From Oscillospiraceae bacterium (GTDB lineage Bacteria > Bacillota > Clostridia > Oscillospirales > Oscillospiraceae), in assembly GCA_902778665.1 (NCBI GenBank), contig CACYYN010000001.1:82601-146600 (forward strand): a stretch of 64,000 nt of DNA. Direction: 5' to 3'. The notes under the pieces are model-generated. The model worked only from the letters and a program-made list of their open reading frames with translations. It had not been told where the DNA came from and did not search any database. Positions 41,731-50,995 of this stretch are shown here, piece by piece (positions within the stretch are counted from its first letter, which is position 1; the number at the start of each line of letters is the position of its first letter). Position numbers and translations under genes: made by a program.

Positions 41731-41790
41731 CCCATAAAATAACGATAACGGAGCACAGGAAACCCCTGTGCTTCCTGCTTTTTATGGGGA
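41731..41790 (+). terminator. Two-tier terminator hairpin after the phosphatase gene
   Basis: An inner stem gcacagg/cctgtgc and an outer stem cccataaaa/ttttatggg, with TTTTT inside the right arm. Confidence 0.7.
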
Positions 41791-41846
41791 GATCTGTGCT
41801 GAAGATAGAAAATTGCTGACTTTTTTGGGCTTTTTCCGGGTTTTAG

Positions 41847-41875
41847 TTGAATTCCGGAGGAAAAAACGATATAAT
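41847..41875 (+). promoter_or_regulatory. ymdB operon promoter
   Basis: TTGAAT at 41847-41852, 17-base spacer, TATAAT at 41870-41875. Transcription should start near 41882, 25 bases before ATG 41907. Confidence 0.75.
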
Positions 41876-41906
41876 ATAAAGGTTAATAAGATGTAGGGAG
41901 ACTGTT

Positions 41907-42674
41907 ATGAAAATTCTGGCAGTTGGGGATGTTTGCGGCCAGCCCGGTCTGGCTTTCCTGAATAATCACCTGAAGGAATTCAGGGAAGCGCAGCACATTG
42001 ATTTCTGTGTAATAAACGGAGAAAACGCGAATGTGGTCGGAATAACGCCGAAACAGGCGGATCTGATATTCAAAGCCGGTGCGGATGTGATTACGCTGGG
42101 GAATCACACATGGACACGAACGGAACTGAAGCCGTATCTGGAGGAGCGGAAAAGAATACTCCGCCCTGCAAATTACGGTCCACAGTGCCCGGGGAGAGGC
42201 ATAAGCACTTTTCATACGCCGGTTGCAGATATCTGTGTTTTAAACCTTCTGGGCCGTTTTACGCTGGATAACAATACAGACAATCCTTTCGTTATAGCGG
42301 ATGGCTACATGCGGGAAATCCGTGAAAAAGTCATTCTGGTGGATTTTCATGCGGAAGGAACCAGTGAGAAGCAGGCGATGGGTTATTTGCTGGACGGGAA
42401 GGCGAGTGCCGTCTGGGGGACGCATACCCATGTGCAGACGTCAGATGCCAGAGTTCTGCCAAAAGGGACCGGTTTTATTACGGATCTCGGAATGACGGGA
42501 CCGATGGAATCTGTGCTGGGAATTGACCCGGAGCAGAGTATCGGGAAATTCATGGGAGATCCTCCGATGCGGTACCAATCTGCCGGCGGCCCCTGCAAGA
42601 TGGAGGGCTGCATATTTGAGATTGATCCGGATACGGGCAAGTGTCTTCATGCGGAGGGAATCAGAATTCAATGA
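41907..42674 (+). CDS. ymdB: YmdB-family metallophosphoesterase
   Basis: A 255-residue di-metal phosphodiesterase of the TIGR00282/YmdB family, which in Bacillus hydrolyses 2',3'-cyclic nucleotides and affects biofilm and motility. Metal ligands are seen in VGDVCGQPG, VINGENAN, TLGNHTWTR and WGTHTHVQTSD. Relatives usually start KILFIGDIVGKPGR; here the first motif is VGDVCGQPG, with the Arg missing. Its stop overlaps the next start (ATGA). In many Firmicutes ymdB follows rny; here it leads a DNA-repair-like pair. Confidence 0.93.
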   Translation: MKILAVGDVCGQPGLAFLNNHLKEFREAQHIDFCVINGENANVVGITPKQADLIFKAGADVITLGNHTWTRTELKPYLEERKRILRPANYGPQCPGRGISTFHTPVADICVLNLLGRFTLDNNTDNPFVIADGYMREIREKVILVDFHAEGTSEKQAMGYLLDGKASAVWGTHTHVQTSDARVLPKGTGFITDLGMTGPMESVLGIDPEQSIGKFMGDPPMRYQSAGGPCKMEGCIFEIDPDTGKCLHAEGIRIQ

Positions 42675-43786
42675 GCAGAATTAAAATCCTGCATACAGCT
42701 GACCTGCATATGGATTCTCCCTTTGAAATGCTTTCCCCCGGGAAGGCTGCCGTCAGGAGAGAAGAGCTTCGTGCACTGCCGAAAAAAATAGCGGCACTGG
42801 CAGTGAGAGAAAAGGTTGATCTGGTTCTGCTGAGCGGAGACCTTCTGGACGGGGAGAGTGCCTACAAGGAAACTGCGGACGAGCTGTGCCGGGCGCTGCG
42901 AAGAATACCTGCACCTGTGTTTATAGCACCCGGAAACCATGACTACTATACCGATAAATCAGTATATGCACGTATGGAACTGCCTGATAATGTGTTCCTC
43001 TTTAATAAAAACACCATTGAGCATTTCGACTTTCCAGAAAAAGGATTCCGGGTGTACGGAGCAGCCTTTACTGACAAAAGCTCTCGACCGCTGCTGGAGC
43101 GGTTCCATGCTGAGAGAACAGATGGAATGTTCAACCTGATGTGTATCCATGGGGAGACCGATGCTCCGGAATCAGCGTATAATCCGATCACAACCGGTCA
43201 GATTGCCGAGAGCGGGCTGGATTATCTTGCACTTGGGCATGTCCACAAAGCCAGCGGCCTTCAGAGGGCGGGTAATACCCGTTATTCCCAGCCGGGATGT
43301 CCGGAAGGAAGAGGATTCGACGAGATGGGAAAGAAGACGGTCAATCTTGTCGAGGCCTGTGACGGAAAGTGGACACTGAAAACAGTTCGGATTGCGGCCA
43401 GGTTTTATGAGCAGCTCACCGTTGATATAACAGACACGGAACCTCTTTTTGCCATCCAGATGGCCCTGCCGGACGAAACAGTGCGTGATATCTACAGGAT
43501 TATTCTCAGAGGTGAGTCGGAGGGTCCCGTAAATACGAAACTGCTTGCGGAGCAGCTTGCAGAGTATTTCTTTGAAGTCCAGGTGAAAGATGAAACAAAT
43601 CTGAAGGAAGATATCTGGGCGAAAACGGGAAAAGATACACTGCGTGGGCTGTTTTTCACAAAAATGAAACAGCAATATGATGCGGCAGAATCGGAGGAAG
43701 CGAAGAGAAAGATTGAACAGGCTGTAAGATGGGGGCTGGCTGCTCTGGATAACCGTGAGGAGATCATTCGCCATGAAGATCAATAA
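42671..43786 (+). CDS. SbcD/YhaO-like DNA exonuclease
   Basis: A 371-residue metallophosphoesterase of the Mre11/SbcD group. Metal motifs: LHTADLHMDSPF, LLSGDLLDGE, APGNHDYYT, CIHGETD and LALGHVHKAS. The C-terminal part is short and poorly conserved, as in YhaO. It is overlapped by 14 bases by the AAA gene that follows, which is the usual YhaO-YhaN pair. The pair probably processes DNA ends. ATG 42671 is chosen because it overlaps the ymdB stop and GGAGGG lies upstream. Confidence 0.9.
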   Translation: MSRIKILHTADLHMDSPFEMLSPGKAAVRREELRALPKKIAALAVREKVDLVLLSGDLLDGESAYKETADELCRALRRIPAPVFIAPGNHDYYTDKSVYARMELPDNVFLFNKNTIEHFDFPEKGFRVYGAAFTDKSSRPLLERFHAERTDGMFNLMCIHGETDAPESAYNPITTGQIAESGLDYLALGHVHKASGLQRAGNTRYSQPGCPEGRGFDEMGKKTVNLVEACDGKWTLKTVRIAARFYEQLTVDITDTEPLFAIQMALPDETVRDIYRIILRGESEGPVNTKLLAEQLAEYFFEVQVKDETNLKEDIWAKTGKDTLRGLFFTKMKQQYDAAESEEAKRKIEQAVRWGLAALDNREEIIRHEDQ

Positions 43787-45677
43787 ACTGACAGCAACCT
43801 TTGGAAAATTTAACAATGAATCCATCAGTTTTCATGGCGGCCTGAATATAATTGAAGCACCAAATGAAAGCGGCAAAACAACGTGGTGTGCCTTTATTAT
43901 GGCAATGCTTTACGGGGTGGACAGTGCGGAGCGAACTAAAGCCGGCTCTCTCCCGGTCAGGCAGCGGTATGCACCGTGGTCTGGGGCTCCGATGGAGGGT
44001 ACTGCAGAGCTGACGGCAGACAATTGTGATATTACGATCATGCGTTCTACCAGGCTTAAAAATGCTCCGATGCGGGAGTTTTCTGCTTTTTATACGGGAA
44101 CCGGGATCCCGGTGGAAAAACTATCCGGAAGCAACGCCGGAGAGCTGCTGACAGGTGTTTCGCGGGATGTTTTTGCCAGAAGTGCTTTCGTGGGTCAAGG
44201 TGCTGCCGCAGTGACCGGCAGCCCGGAAATGGAAAAACGAATTCAGGCGATTTTTTCAACCGGCGAAGAAGAGACGTCCTATTCCGAGGCAATGGAAAGA
44301 CTTGGCGGGTGGCAGAGAAAAAGAGTATATCGCCAGCATGGACTGATTCCGGAGATCGAGGCACAGATCGGGGAACTGCAGAATAATATCAGCGAGGCGG
44401 AGAAAACAGCCGAGACGATCAGAACTTCAGAAGAGCAGCTGAATCAATGTGAAGCTGATTGCAGCACGCTGGAAGCTGAGGTGATTCAGGCCCGAAAGGA
44501 ACACCGAAACCGGCTTTTTCGTGAGATTAATTCTACAAGAACCGAAGCCCGGCAGCTGGCAGATGAGCAGAATGCCGCTTTGGAGGAGTTAAGTGACAGA
44601 AGAGATGATCTCCGTCAGAGCCTGTTCGGCAGACGAAAAGCCGAGCTTGTAGAAGCAGAGGCGGAAGAGGATATCCGCAGGCTGGAGGCGCTGAAAGAAG
44701 AAAACCGTACGAACTTTTTCTGGATTCCGACGTTTCTGCTCTTCCTTTGTGCTTTTGCAGGTGTGGTCCTCTATCAGCAGCTTTTCCCGTATACGGCAGT
44801 CATTATAGCTGCTGCAGCCATGTGCCTGGGGGCAATCGTGTTCCTTTCTCTGTATGTACGGCGAAGAGCGGCAATCAATGAAGCACAAGGGGAGATAGAC
44901 CGGATCCTCCGAAAATATAAGGCTGAAAATGCGCAGGATATTACATTGCGCCTGGACGATCACCATGCCAGATATGTGGCTGCCAGAAGAGCGGAAGACA
45001 AAGCACGCAGTGCCTCCGCAGCAGCAGACGCTGCTTATGAAAAGCTTTCCAAACTGGAGAGTCGTGTCTCGGAAGAGCTTGAGGGCAATTCCGGAAATGC
45101 GGAAGAGATCAGCTTCGGCAGGGAACTGGCGGAAAAACGAAATGAAGCCGCCCGCCTTTCCTCGCAGATTGCAATGGAAAAGGGGAGGCTTGCCGTAATC
45201 GGTGACCCTGTCATAATGAAGAGTGATCTGGAGAGACTGGAGAAAGAGCAGGCACAGCTGCAGGAAGAAGCTGAAGCAATTGAAATGGCCAAAGCTGTGC
45301 TGAAGGATGCCGATGACGAAATTCAAAGCCGCTTCTCCCCGGAGCTCGGGAAAATTGCAGCAGAGTATATGTCATTTGTCACCGGAGGGCGCTATGAAGG
45401 AGTCCTGCTGAACAGAGATTTTTCCGCTATGGCCAAGACAACGGATGACACTGTTGCACGAAAATCGGAGTATCTCAGCGCGGGAACTGTAGATCTGTTG
45501 TATCTTGCCGTGCGGCTTGCCGTCTGCGAACTTGCACTTCCGGACGGAGAGACGTGCCCGCTGATTATAGACGATGCGCTGGTAAACATGGATGAGACCC
45601 GCTATGCCCAGGCGCTGAAACTGCTGGGCGAAATCGCAAAAGAAAGGCAGGTAATTTTGTTTACCTGCCGGAGATAA
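43773..45677 (+). CDS. YhaN-like SMC/Rad50-type AAA ATPase
   Basis: A 634-residue ATPase. Walker A APNESGKTT is at residues 29-37 and the C-terminal Walker B and signature lie in SEYLSAGTVDLLYLAVRLA and LIIDDALVNMD. The centre is coiled coil (about 195-300 and 375-500), broken by a pair of membrane helices (about 317-365: WIPTFLLFLCAFAGVVLY). Membrane anchoring in the coil is typical of YhaN and not of SbcC. It should work with the overlapping SbcD-like nuclease. It is shorter than YhaN of Bacillus. GAGGAG lies about 10 bases before ATG 43773. Confidence 0.9.
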   Translation: MKINKLTATFGKFNNESISFHGGLNIIEAPNESGKTTWCAFIMAMLYGVDSAERTKAGSLPVRQRYAPWSGAPMEGTAELTADNCDITIMRSTRLKNAPMREFSAFYTGTGIPVEKLSGSNAGELLTGVSRDVFARSAFVGQGAAAVTGSPEMEKRIQAIFSTGEEETSYSEAMERLGGWQRKRVYRQHGLIPEIEAQIGELQNNISEAEKTAETIRTSEEQLNQCEADCSTLEAEVIQARKEHRNRLFREINSTRTEARQLADEQNAALEELSDRRDDLRQSLFGRRKAELVEAEAEEDIRRLEALKEENRTNFFWIPTFLLFLCAFAGVVLYQQLFPYTAVIIAAAAMCLGAIVFLSLYVRRRAAINEAQGEIDRILRKYKAENAQDITLRLDDHHARYVAARRAEDKARSASAAADAAYEKLSKLESRVSEELEGNSGNAEEISFGRELAEKRNEAARLSSQIAMEKGRLAVIGDPVIMKSDLERLEKEQAQLQEEAEAIEMAKAVLKDADDEIQSRFSPELGKIAAEYMSFVTGGRYEGVLLNRDFSAMAKTTDDTVARKSEYLSAGTVDLLYLAVRLAVCELALPDGETCPLIIDDALVNMDETRYAQALKLLGEIAKERQVILFTCRR

Positions 45678-45706
45678 TGCCTGATAAAAATTTCTGGCTG
45701 CTGTTT

Positions 45707-46192
45707 TTATAGATTTAAAAAGATGGAATCATCATTTTCAATCCAGTCGGAGACGGGAATGGTCCGGTATTCCGAAGTACCGGTACGGATAATAACCGTT
45801 TCAATCCCGGCATTGATGATATGCCTTTTGCACATGGAGCAGGACATGGCATCGCCAAGAAGCTCATTTGTTTTGGCATCTCGGCCGACGAGATAGAGCG
45901 TTGCACCGATCATGTCTCGCCGGGAGGCGGAAATGATGGCGTTTGCCTCTGCGTGTACGCTTCGGCAGAGTTCATAACGCTCACCGGAAGGAATTTTAAG
46001 TGTTTCCCGGGTGCATACGCCGAGATCGGAGCAGTTTTTTCTGCCGCGAGGGGCTCCGTTATATCCTGTGGAGATGATTTCATCATTGCGAACAATGATT
46101 GCACCGTATTTCCTCCTCAGGCATGTGGAACGAACAAGTACGGAATCTGCGATGTCGAGATAATAGTTCTCCTTGCTGGTTCTGCTGTCCAT
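45707..46192 (-). CDS. dCMP deaminase (ComEB-like)
   Basis: A 161-residue zinc deaminase. The zinc site is made of HAEANAI (His and catalytic Glu) and SCSMCKRHI (PCxxC-type, with Ser in place of Pro). An extra Cys/His group near NCSDLGVC is typical of dCMP deaminases. It makes dUMP for dTMP synthesis. AAGGAG lies 8 bases before ATG 46192, which rules out the longer frame. It is monocistronic and converges with the yhaN-like gene. Confidence 0.93.
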   Translation of the reverse strand: MDSRTSKENYYLDIADSVLVRSTCLRRKYGAIIVRNDEIISTGYNGAPRGRKNCSDLGVCTRETLKIPSGERYELCRSVHAEANAIISASRRDMIGATLYLVGRDAKTNELLGDAMSCSMCKRHIINAGIETVIIRTGTSEYRTIPVSDWIENDDSIFLNL

Positions 46193-46222
46193 AATGCTGT
46201 CTCCTTGTTCCGTGATAAGAAG

Positions 46223-46251
46223 ATTATAGTATCGGATGGGATTGATGTCAA
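46223..46251 (-). promoter_or_regulatory. dCMP deaminase promoter
   Basis: TTGACA (46251-46246), 17-base spacer and TATAAT (46228-46223) on the minus strand. Confidence 0.78.
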
Positions 46252-46309
46252 TATGATCCCAAAATAGAAATATATGGCTTTTTGAAGGCCAAAGTGGTAG
46301 AATCAGCGT

Positions 46310-46969
46310 ATGAACAGAAGAAACTATCAGAAAGAACTGGAAAGAATAATAGAACAAAATGGAGAAAAGAAGCCCTCCGTTCTATTGCATAGCTGCTGCG
46401 GGCCGTGCTCCAGCAGTGTATTGGAATACCTGACCCGGTATTTTCGGGTAACCGTGCTATGGTATAACCCGAACCTTTACCCGGAGGAAGAATATTTCAG
46501 AAGGCTGGAAACGCAGAAAGAGCTTCTCTGTAAAATGGGGCTTTCCGAGCAGGTCGGTCTGCTGGTTATACCCTGGCAAAGTGAGAAGTATTATAAAGCT
46601 GTTGCAGGCTATGAAAATGAGCCTGAGGGAGGCAGACGGTGTGAGAAATGTTTTGAGCTTCGTCTGCAGGAATGTGCGAGAATTGCAAAATCCGGTAATT
46701 TTGATTATTTCTGTTCGACACTGACGGTTTCCAGACATAAAAATGCTGTTCTGATCAATCGGATCGGGGAGAATGAAGGGGAAAAAGAGGAGATCTGCTG
46801 GCTTCCGTCAGATTTTAAAAAGCATAACGGTGAAAACAGATCAGTTGAACTGAGTGAGAAATACGGTATTTACAGACAGGTATATTGCGGATGTGAGTTC
46901 TCCCTGAAGGCGCGGATGCAGCAGAAAAAACAGGAACTGGCGGAACGAAAGGATACTGAGAATGAATAA
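46310..46969 (+). CDS. queH: Epoxyqueuosine reductase QueH
   Basis: A 219-residue protein of the former DUF208 family, now known as the non-orthologous replacement of QueG that makes queuosine in tRNA from epoxyqueuosine. The iron-sulfur and metal cysteines are in LLHSCCGPCSSS, GGRRCEKCFELRL and QVYCGCEFS; all are present. It is the start of the long plus-strand run that leads into the glycan genes: the next gene's ATG lies inside its last codons. Confidence 0.92.
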   Translation: MNRRNYQKELERIIEQNGEKKPSVLLHSCCGPCSSSVLEYLTRYFRVTVLWYNPNLYPEEEYFRRLETQKELLCKMGLSEQVGLLVIPWQSEKYYKAVAGYENEPEGGRRCEKCFELRLQECARIAKSGNFDYFCSTLTVSRHKNAVLINRIGENEGEKEEICWLPSDFKKHNGENRSVELSEKYGIYRQVYCGCEFSLKARMQQKKQELAERKDTENE

Positions 46970-47564
46970 CGCGACAATCGAACTGTCAGATCTTCTTCGA
47001 AGACTGGCCAAAAAATGGAAACTGCTTCTTTGCTTTATGCTGGTTGCTGCAGTCATTGCCGGCGCTTATGGCTATCGTAATGCCCAGAGAAGTTTTGAAA
47101 ATGCACAGGCGCAGCATATCCGCTATGCTGAAGCGGCGGAGAATCTGCCGGGGTACTTTTCCGAGGAACTGTATAATGTCCGGGAAAGTGTACGGGATCC
47201 GAAGCGGATTGCCTTTGCGGAGGCCTTTGCAGGGCTCTATCGCAGTTTTATTGCAGAGTATGGCGGTGAAAACATGTTCTATCCCGAAAAGGAGAACATG
47301 CAGGCATATATGATGTTTCTGGATTCTTATAAAGATGTGATCTCGGTAATGAGCGGCCCTGAGAGAACCTATTTTGAGATGCTTGCATCTCTGAATCTTG
47401 AAAATAATGAGCTTGCCCATCCCGTTGTTAACGATTTTTCAGCACCGGCTCCCTCTGTCCTGCAAATGAAGTGGATTGGCATCGGCCTTTTTCTCGGCCT
47501 GCTAGCAGGCTGCTTTGTTGTGATGGTATCGTGGAAGCCTGAAAAAAAGAATGAGCGGAGGTAG
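46962..47564 (+). CDS. Short Wzz-like membrane protein, putative chain-length or kinase-adaptor protein
   Basis: A 200-residue protein with the two-helix plan of chain-length determinants: an N-terminal helix at about 20-38 (LLLCFMLVAAVIAGAYGY), an extracellular alpha-helical segment of about 130 residues and a C-terminal helix near 170-190. The start (IELSDLLRRLAKKWKLL) is typical of Wzz/YveK proteins, and a Pro-rich PAPSVLQMKW lies just before helix 2. It lacks a kinase domain. It overlaps queH by eight bases and ends 3 bases before the sugar transferase, so it opens the glycan cluster. Confidence 0.65.
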   Translation: MNNATIELSDLLRRLAKKWKLLLCFMLVAAVIAGAYGYRNAQRSFENAQAQHIRYAEAAENLPGYFSEELYNVRESVRDPKRIAFAEAFAGLYRSFIAEYGGENMFYPEKENMQAYMMFLDSYKDVISVMSGPERTYFEMLASLNLENNELAHPVVNDFSAPAPSVLQMKWIGIGLFLGLLAGCFVVMVSWKPEKKNERR

Positions 47565-47567
47565 CTT

Positions 47568-48182
47568 ATGCTCTATAAAAAAGTGATAAAACGCCTTCTG
47601 GATATTGTCCTGTCACTTCTTGGGCTGATTGTAACGGCAATTCCTATGGCAGTGATTTCTCTTGTTATTAAAAGAGAAGACCCCGGACCTGTTATTTTTA
47701 AACAGAAGCGTTTCGGAATCCATAAGTCTTTTTTTACCCTGTATAAGTTTCGCAGCATGAAAATGTCCACGCCGCACGACGTGCCGACGCATCAGCTGGA
47801 AGATCCGGAGCAGTATCTTCTGAAAAGCGGGAAGTTTATCCGGAAATACAGCCTGGATGAACTGCCGCAGCTGCTGAATATTTTCAAGGGTGATATGAGT
47901 GTAATCGGCCCCAGACCTGCTCTTTGGAATCAGGATGACCTGATAGCAGAACGGGATAAGTACGGAGCCAATGATGTGAGACCCGGTCTTACGGGCTGGG
48001 CACAGATTAATGGACGGGATGAACTGGAAATCCCGGTTAAAGCGAAGCTTGACGGGGAATATGCCCGGAAACAGAGCTTCCTTTTCGATTGTCGCTGCTT
48101 TTTCGGGACTTTCCTGAAGGTCCTGAGACATGAGGGCGTGGTAGAAGGCGGCACGGGAGAAATGTCGAAAGCGTCAAAATAA
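47568..48182 (+). CDS. Undecaprenyl-phosphate sugar phosphotransferase (initiating)
   Basis: A 204-residue bacterial sugar transferase with the one N-terminal helix hairpin and the catalytic parts GPVIFKQKRFG, LYKFRSMKM, KYSLDELPQLLNI, GDMSVIGPRPAL and RPGLTGWAQINGRD. It lacks the large N-terminal domain of WbaP, so it is PglC/EpsL size. It moves a sugar 1-phosphate to undecaprenyl phosphate and so starts the repeat unit. GGAGGT lies 5 bases before its ATG. Confidence 0.93.
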   Translation: MLYKKVIKRLLDIVLSLLGLIVTAIPMAVISLVIKREDPGPVIFKQKRFGIHKSFFTLYKFRSMKMSTPHDVPTHQLEDPEQYLLKSGKFIRKYSLDELPQLLNIFKGDMSVIGPRPALWNQDDLIAERDKYGANDVRPGLTGWAQINGRDELEIPVKAKLDGEYARKQSFLFDCRCFFGTFLKVLRHEGVVEGGTGEMSKASK

Positions 48183-48204
48183 GAAAGGCGGGAAGGAAGA
48201 GAAT

Positions 48205-49545
48205 ATGCGGATAAGCAGATGCGCCATATATGAGATTCTTCTCTTCCACCTGTTCCTGGTATTCTATGCGCTTTCTTTTCCGTTCAAGGATGATTGGGGA
48301 GCAACGGCTCTTCTGCTTCTTCTTGTCTGCATTCTTCTTTTTCTGGAATATCAGCGGACGAGACTTTTCGTGTCGCCTCTGTTTTTCTGGTTTGCCTTCT
48401 GGTTGGGAGCAATTGTGCTGGGAAGAATGTATCTGACGGATGCATATCCGATTTACCAGGAGTGGGGCATGCCGCTTTTACGTCTTGTTACGATAAATAC
48501 CGGCGTGTTTTTCTGGATGTATATTCTGGGAGAACGATGCCGGGGAGATGTTGTCTGCCTGCCGGAGGACAATACAGGTTCAGGGTTCAGAAGCACTCTT
48601 CTGGCAGATCTTGTGATTATAATGCTTTCGCTGGCAACGGCGGCTTTCGTGGTAAATGTGCTGCATGCAGGCGTAATACCCCAGCTTTCCGGAGACGCGA
48701 ATGCCTATCGGGAACCGTTTATCGCCACCCGGTATTATCAGATTGTGAGTCTGATGCGGTTTTCACTTCTTTTTGTTCCGCCTGTTCTCATGGGTGATGC
48801 ACCTTTCGGGAAAAAGGCATGTGTGCTCTGTCTGGCGGCCTTATATCTGCTGGAAGAGATGCTGAGCGGATGGAGAGGTTTTACACTGCAGGCGGTGATT
48901 CTTCTTGCAACATCCTGGTTCCTGTTTTCGGACGTCAGGAGCGGCGTTGTGAGAAGAAGAAATCTTCTGCTTGGCCTTGCGGCGGCACTGGCGGTTCTGG
49001 CGTTTATTGTGTATATTACCGTTACGCGCGACAGTACTTTTGATTCTTTTGAGAGACGGGTTCGCTATGCGATAGAAAACTTCTATCTCTATGTGGCACC
49101 TAATTTCCTGAATGTACAGACCGCTATGGAGAAGGTGCAGCCGAAAGGATATTTCCTGTATACAACGGAAGTTTTCTGGGGTATGTTCCGAAAGCCGTGG
49201 GAGATCCCCCAGTATATCTATTCAGATATAGAATACAGCATAGGTGCATACAATGTCTGCACCTATCTCCTGGAGCCTTACTGTGATCTCGGAACATTGG
49301 GAACGATCTGCTGGTCGGCACTGATAGCATTCCTTTCCGGGGAGGCATTTGCCGGATGCAGAAAGCATCCCGGCGGATTTTCACTGGTTTTGCTGGGAAT
49401 TATGAATATTACCATATTCTACCTCCACAATAATTTCTTCCTGCGTTCTTCTTCGCTTTTGCTTTGGCTTGCTGCGGGGGGACTGATCGGGCTGCTGATA
49501 TCAAAGAAAAAGGAAACCGATAAACATGGCAGCAAAATCCTATAA
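48205..49545 (+). CDS. Wzy-like O-antigen/capsule polymerase
   Basis: A 446-residue protein with about 11-12 membrane helices and a large outside loop (about 265-350) with several Arg and aromatic residues, the usual plan of Wzy polymerases; sequence identity within this family is low. No catalytic motif can be named. It lies between the initiating transferase and the flippase, and its end overlaps the flippase start by 20 bases. The role is inferred from topology and position. Confidence 0.75.
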   Translation: MRISRCAIYEILLFHLFLVFYALSFPFKDDWGATALLLLLVCILLFLEYQRTRLFVSPLFFWFAFWLGAIVLGRMYLTDAYPIYQEWGMPLLRLVTINTGVFFWMYILGERCRGDVVCLPEDNTGSGFRSTLLADLVIIMLSLATAAFVVNVLHAGVIPQLSGDANAYREPFIATRYYQIVSLMRFSLLFVPPVLMGDAPFGKKACVLCLAALYLLEEMLSGWRGFTLQAVILLATSWFLFSDVRSGVVRRRNLLLGLAAALAVLAFIVYITVTRDSTFDSFERRVRYAIENFYLYVAPNFLNVQTAMEKVQPKGYFLYTTEVFWGMFRKPWEIPQYIYSDIEYSIGAYNVCTYLLEPYCDLGTLGTICWSALIAFLSGEAFAGCRKHPGGFSLVLLGIMNITIFYLHNNFFLRSSSLLLWLAAGGLIGLLISKKKETDKHGSKIL

Positions 49546-50974
49546 GAAAAATATTATCTACAATTCGGTTTACCGCTGTGTTGTCGTGATCATGCCTCTG
49601 ATCACTTCTCCTTACCTGACGCGGGTACTCGGAGCGGAAAAACTCGGAATTTACTCATCGGCTAACGCCTTTGCCACTTATTTTGTTATTTTCACTCTTT
49701 TAGGGGTGAATGATTACGGCAACCGCACCATCGCTCAGGTACGTGACAACAGAGATAAGCTGTCTGACAGCTTCTGGCAGATCTACTACCTGCAGTTTTT
49801 CCTGACATTCCTCTTCCTGGCGGTATATCTTTGCAGCATCTTCCTGCATAAAAAGCATTTTACCATCCAGCTGATTCTGGCAATTTACGTTTTGTCATCT
49901 GTTTTTGAAATAAACTGGTTTGCTTTCGGGCTGGAGGAATTCAAACTGACCAGTATTCGCAGCATTATTACACGGTTGGGGATTGTTGCGTGTATTTTCC
50001 TGTTTGTGAGAAAACCGGAAGACCTCTGGAAGTATACGCTGATTATCACTGTGGGAAATCTGATTTCACTGGTTATTATTCTCCCATTGATTTCCCGGTA
50101 TACTGATTTCCGGAAGCCGGACTTTAAGAAGATCGTTTCTCACGTACGGCCGAACCTGATCCTGTTTCTCCCGATTATTGCCACGAGCGTTTATCAGTAT
50201 CTGAGCAAAATCATGCTGGATTCCTGGTCAACGGAAGCCGAAGTAGGATTTTATCAGAATGCGGAAAATATAATAACCTTGCCGTCCTTTATCACAACGG
50301 CAATAGAAACGGTTCTGATGCCCTATGCCTCCAACCTTGTGGCGAAAGGGGATAATGATGAGGTGCTGTTCCGATCCACACTGAAATACACTTCCGTTAT
50401 GAGCATTGCCATGGCATTCGGAATGTTTGCCATTGCCCGTGATTTTATCCCATGGTATCTCGGCAGCGGGTTCGGGCGGTCCGCCACGCTGGTAATGATG
50501 ATGGCTCCGATTGTGTTCTTCAACAGCTTTTCCACCATTGTGCGCTATCAGTATATCATTCCGCACGAGATGGACAAGGAGAACCTGATTGCCATGTTCA
50601 GCGGAGCAGGCACGGATATTATTCTTAATCTGATTCTGATCCCTTCCTACGGGGCTGCGGGGGCAGCTGCAGCAACGGTTGCTTCCTATTTTGTGACGCT
50701 GCTGATCCAGTCCTTCTACGTGGGAAAACGAATGGAGTTTCTTTCAGCAGTAAAATCCTTTCTGCCGAGTGTCCTGTTCGGGGCTGTTATGACAGGTTGC
50801 GTCATGCTGGTGTCAAAACTACCGATCAATGTGATCCTGAAAGTCGGTCTGGAACTGATCGTCGGAGCTTCGGTGTTCCTGGCATGTACTTTTGTATGGC
50901 TCTCCAGAACGGGAGATCCTGTTTTTTCAAATCTGTTCTCTGATATCAGAAAAAGGATGAACAATAAAAACTGA
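49526..50974 (+). CDS. Wzx-type polysaccharide flippase
   Basis: A 482-residue MOP-superfamily exporter with about 12-14 helices. The start (KKNIIYNSVYRCVVVIMPLI, then TSPYLTRVLG) is typical of Wzx proteins in Firmicutes capsule loci. It moves the lipid-linked repeat unit across the membrane to the polymerase. It is a different gene from the partial SpoVB-like flippase at the left edge. Confidence 0.92.
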   Translation: MAAKSYKKNIIYNSVYRCVVVIMPLITSPYLTRVLGAEKLGIYSSANAFATYFVIFTLLGVNDYGNRTIAQVRDNRDKLSDSFWQIYYLQFFLTFLFLAVYLCSIFLHKKHFTIQLILAIYVLSSVFEINWFAFGLEEFKLTSIRSIITRLGIVACIFLFVRKPEDLWKYTLIITVGNLISLVIILPLISRYTDFRKPDFKKIVSHVRPNLILFLPIIATSVYQYLSKIMLDSWSTEAEVGFYQNAENIITLPSFITTAIETVLMPYASNLVAKGDNDEVLFRSTLKYTSVMSIAMAFGMFAIARDFIPWYLGSGFGRSATLVMMMAPIVFFNSFSTIVRYQYIIPHEMDKENLIAMFSGAGTDIILNLILIPSYGAAGAAAATVASYFVTLLIQSFYVGKRMEFLSAVKSFLPSVLFGAVMTGCVMLVSKLPINVILKVGLELIVGASVFLACTFVWLSRTGDPVFSNLFSDIRKRMNNKN

Positions 50975-50995
50975 TTCGACGATGGAGGAATTCCG

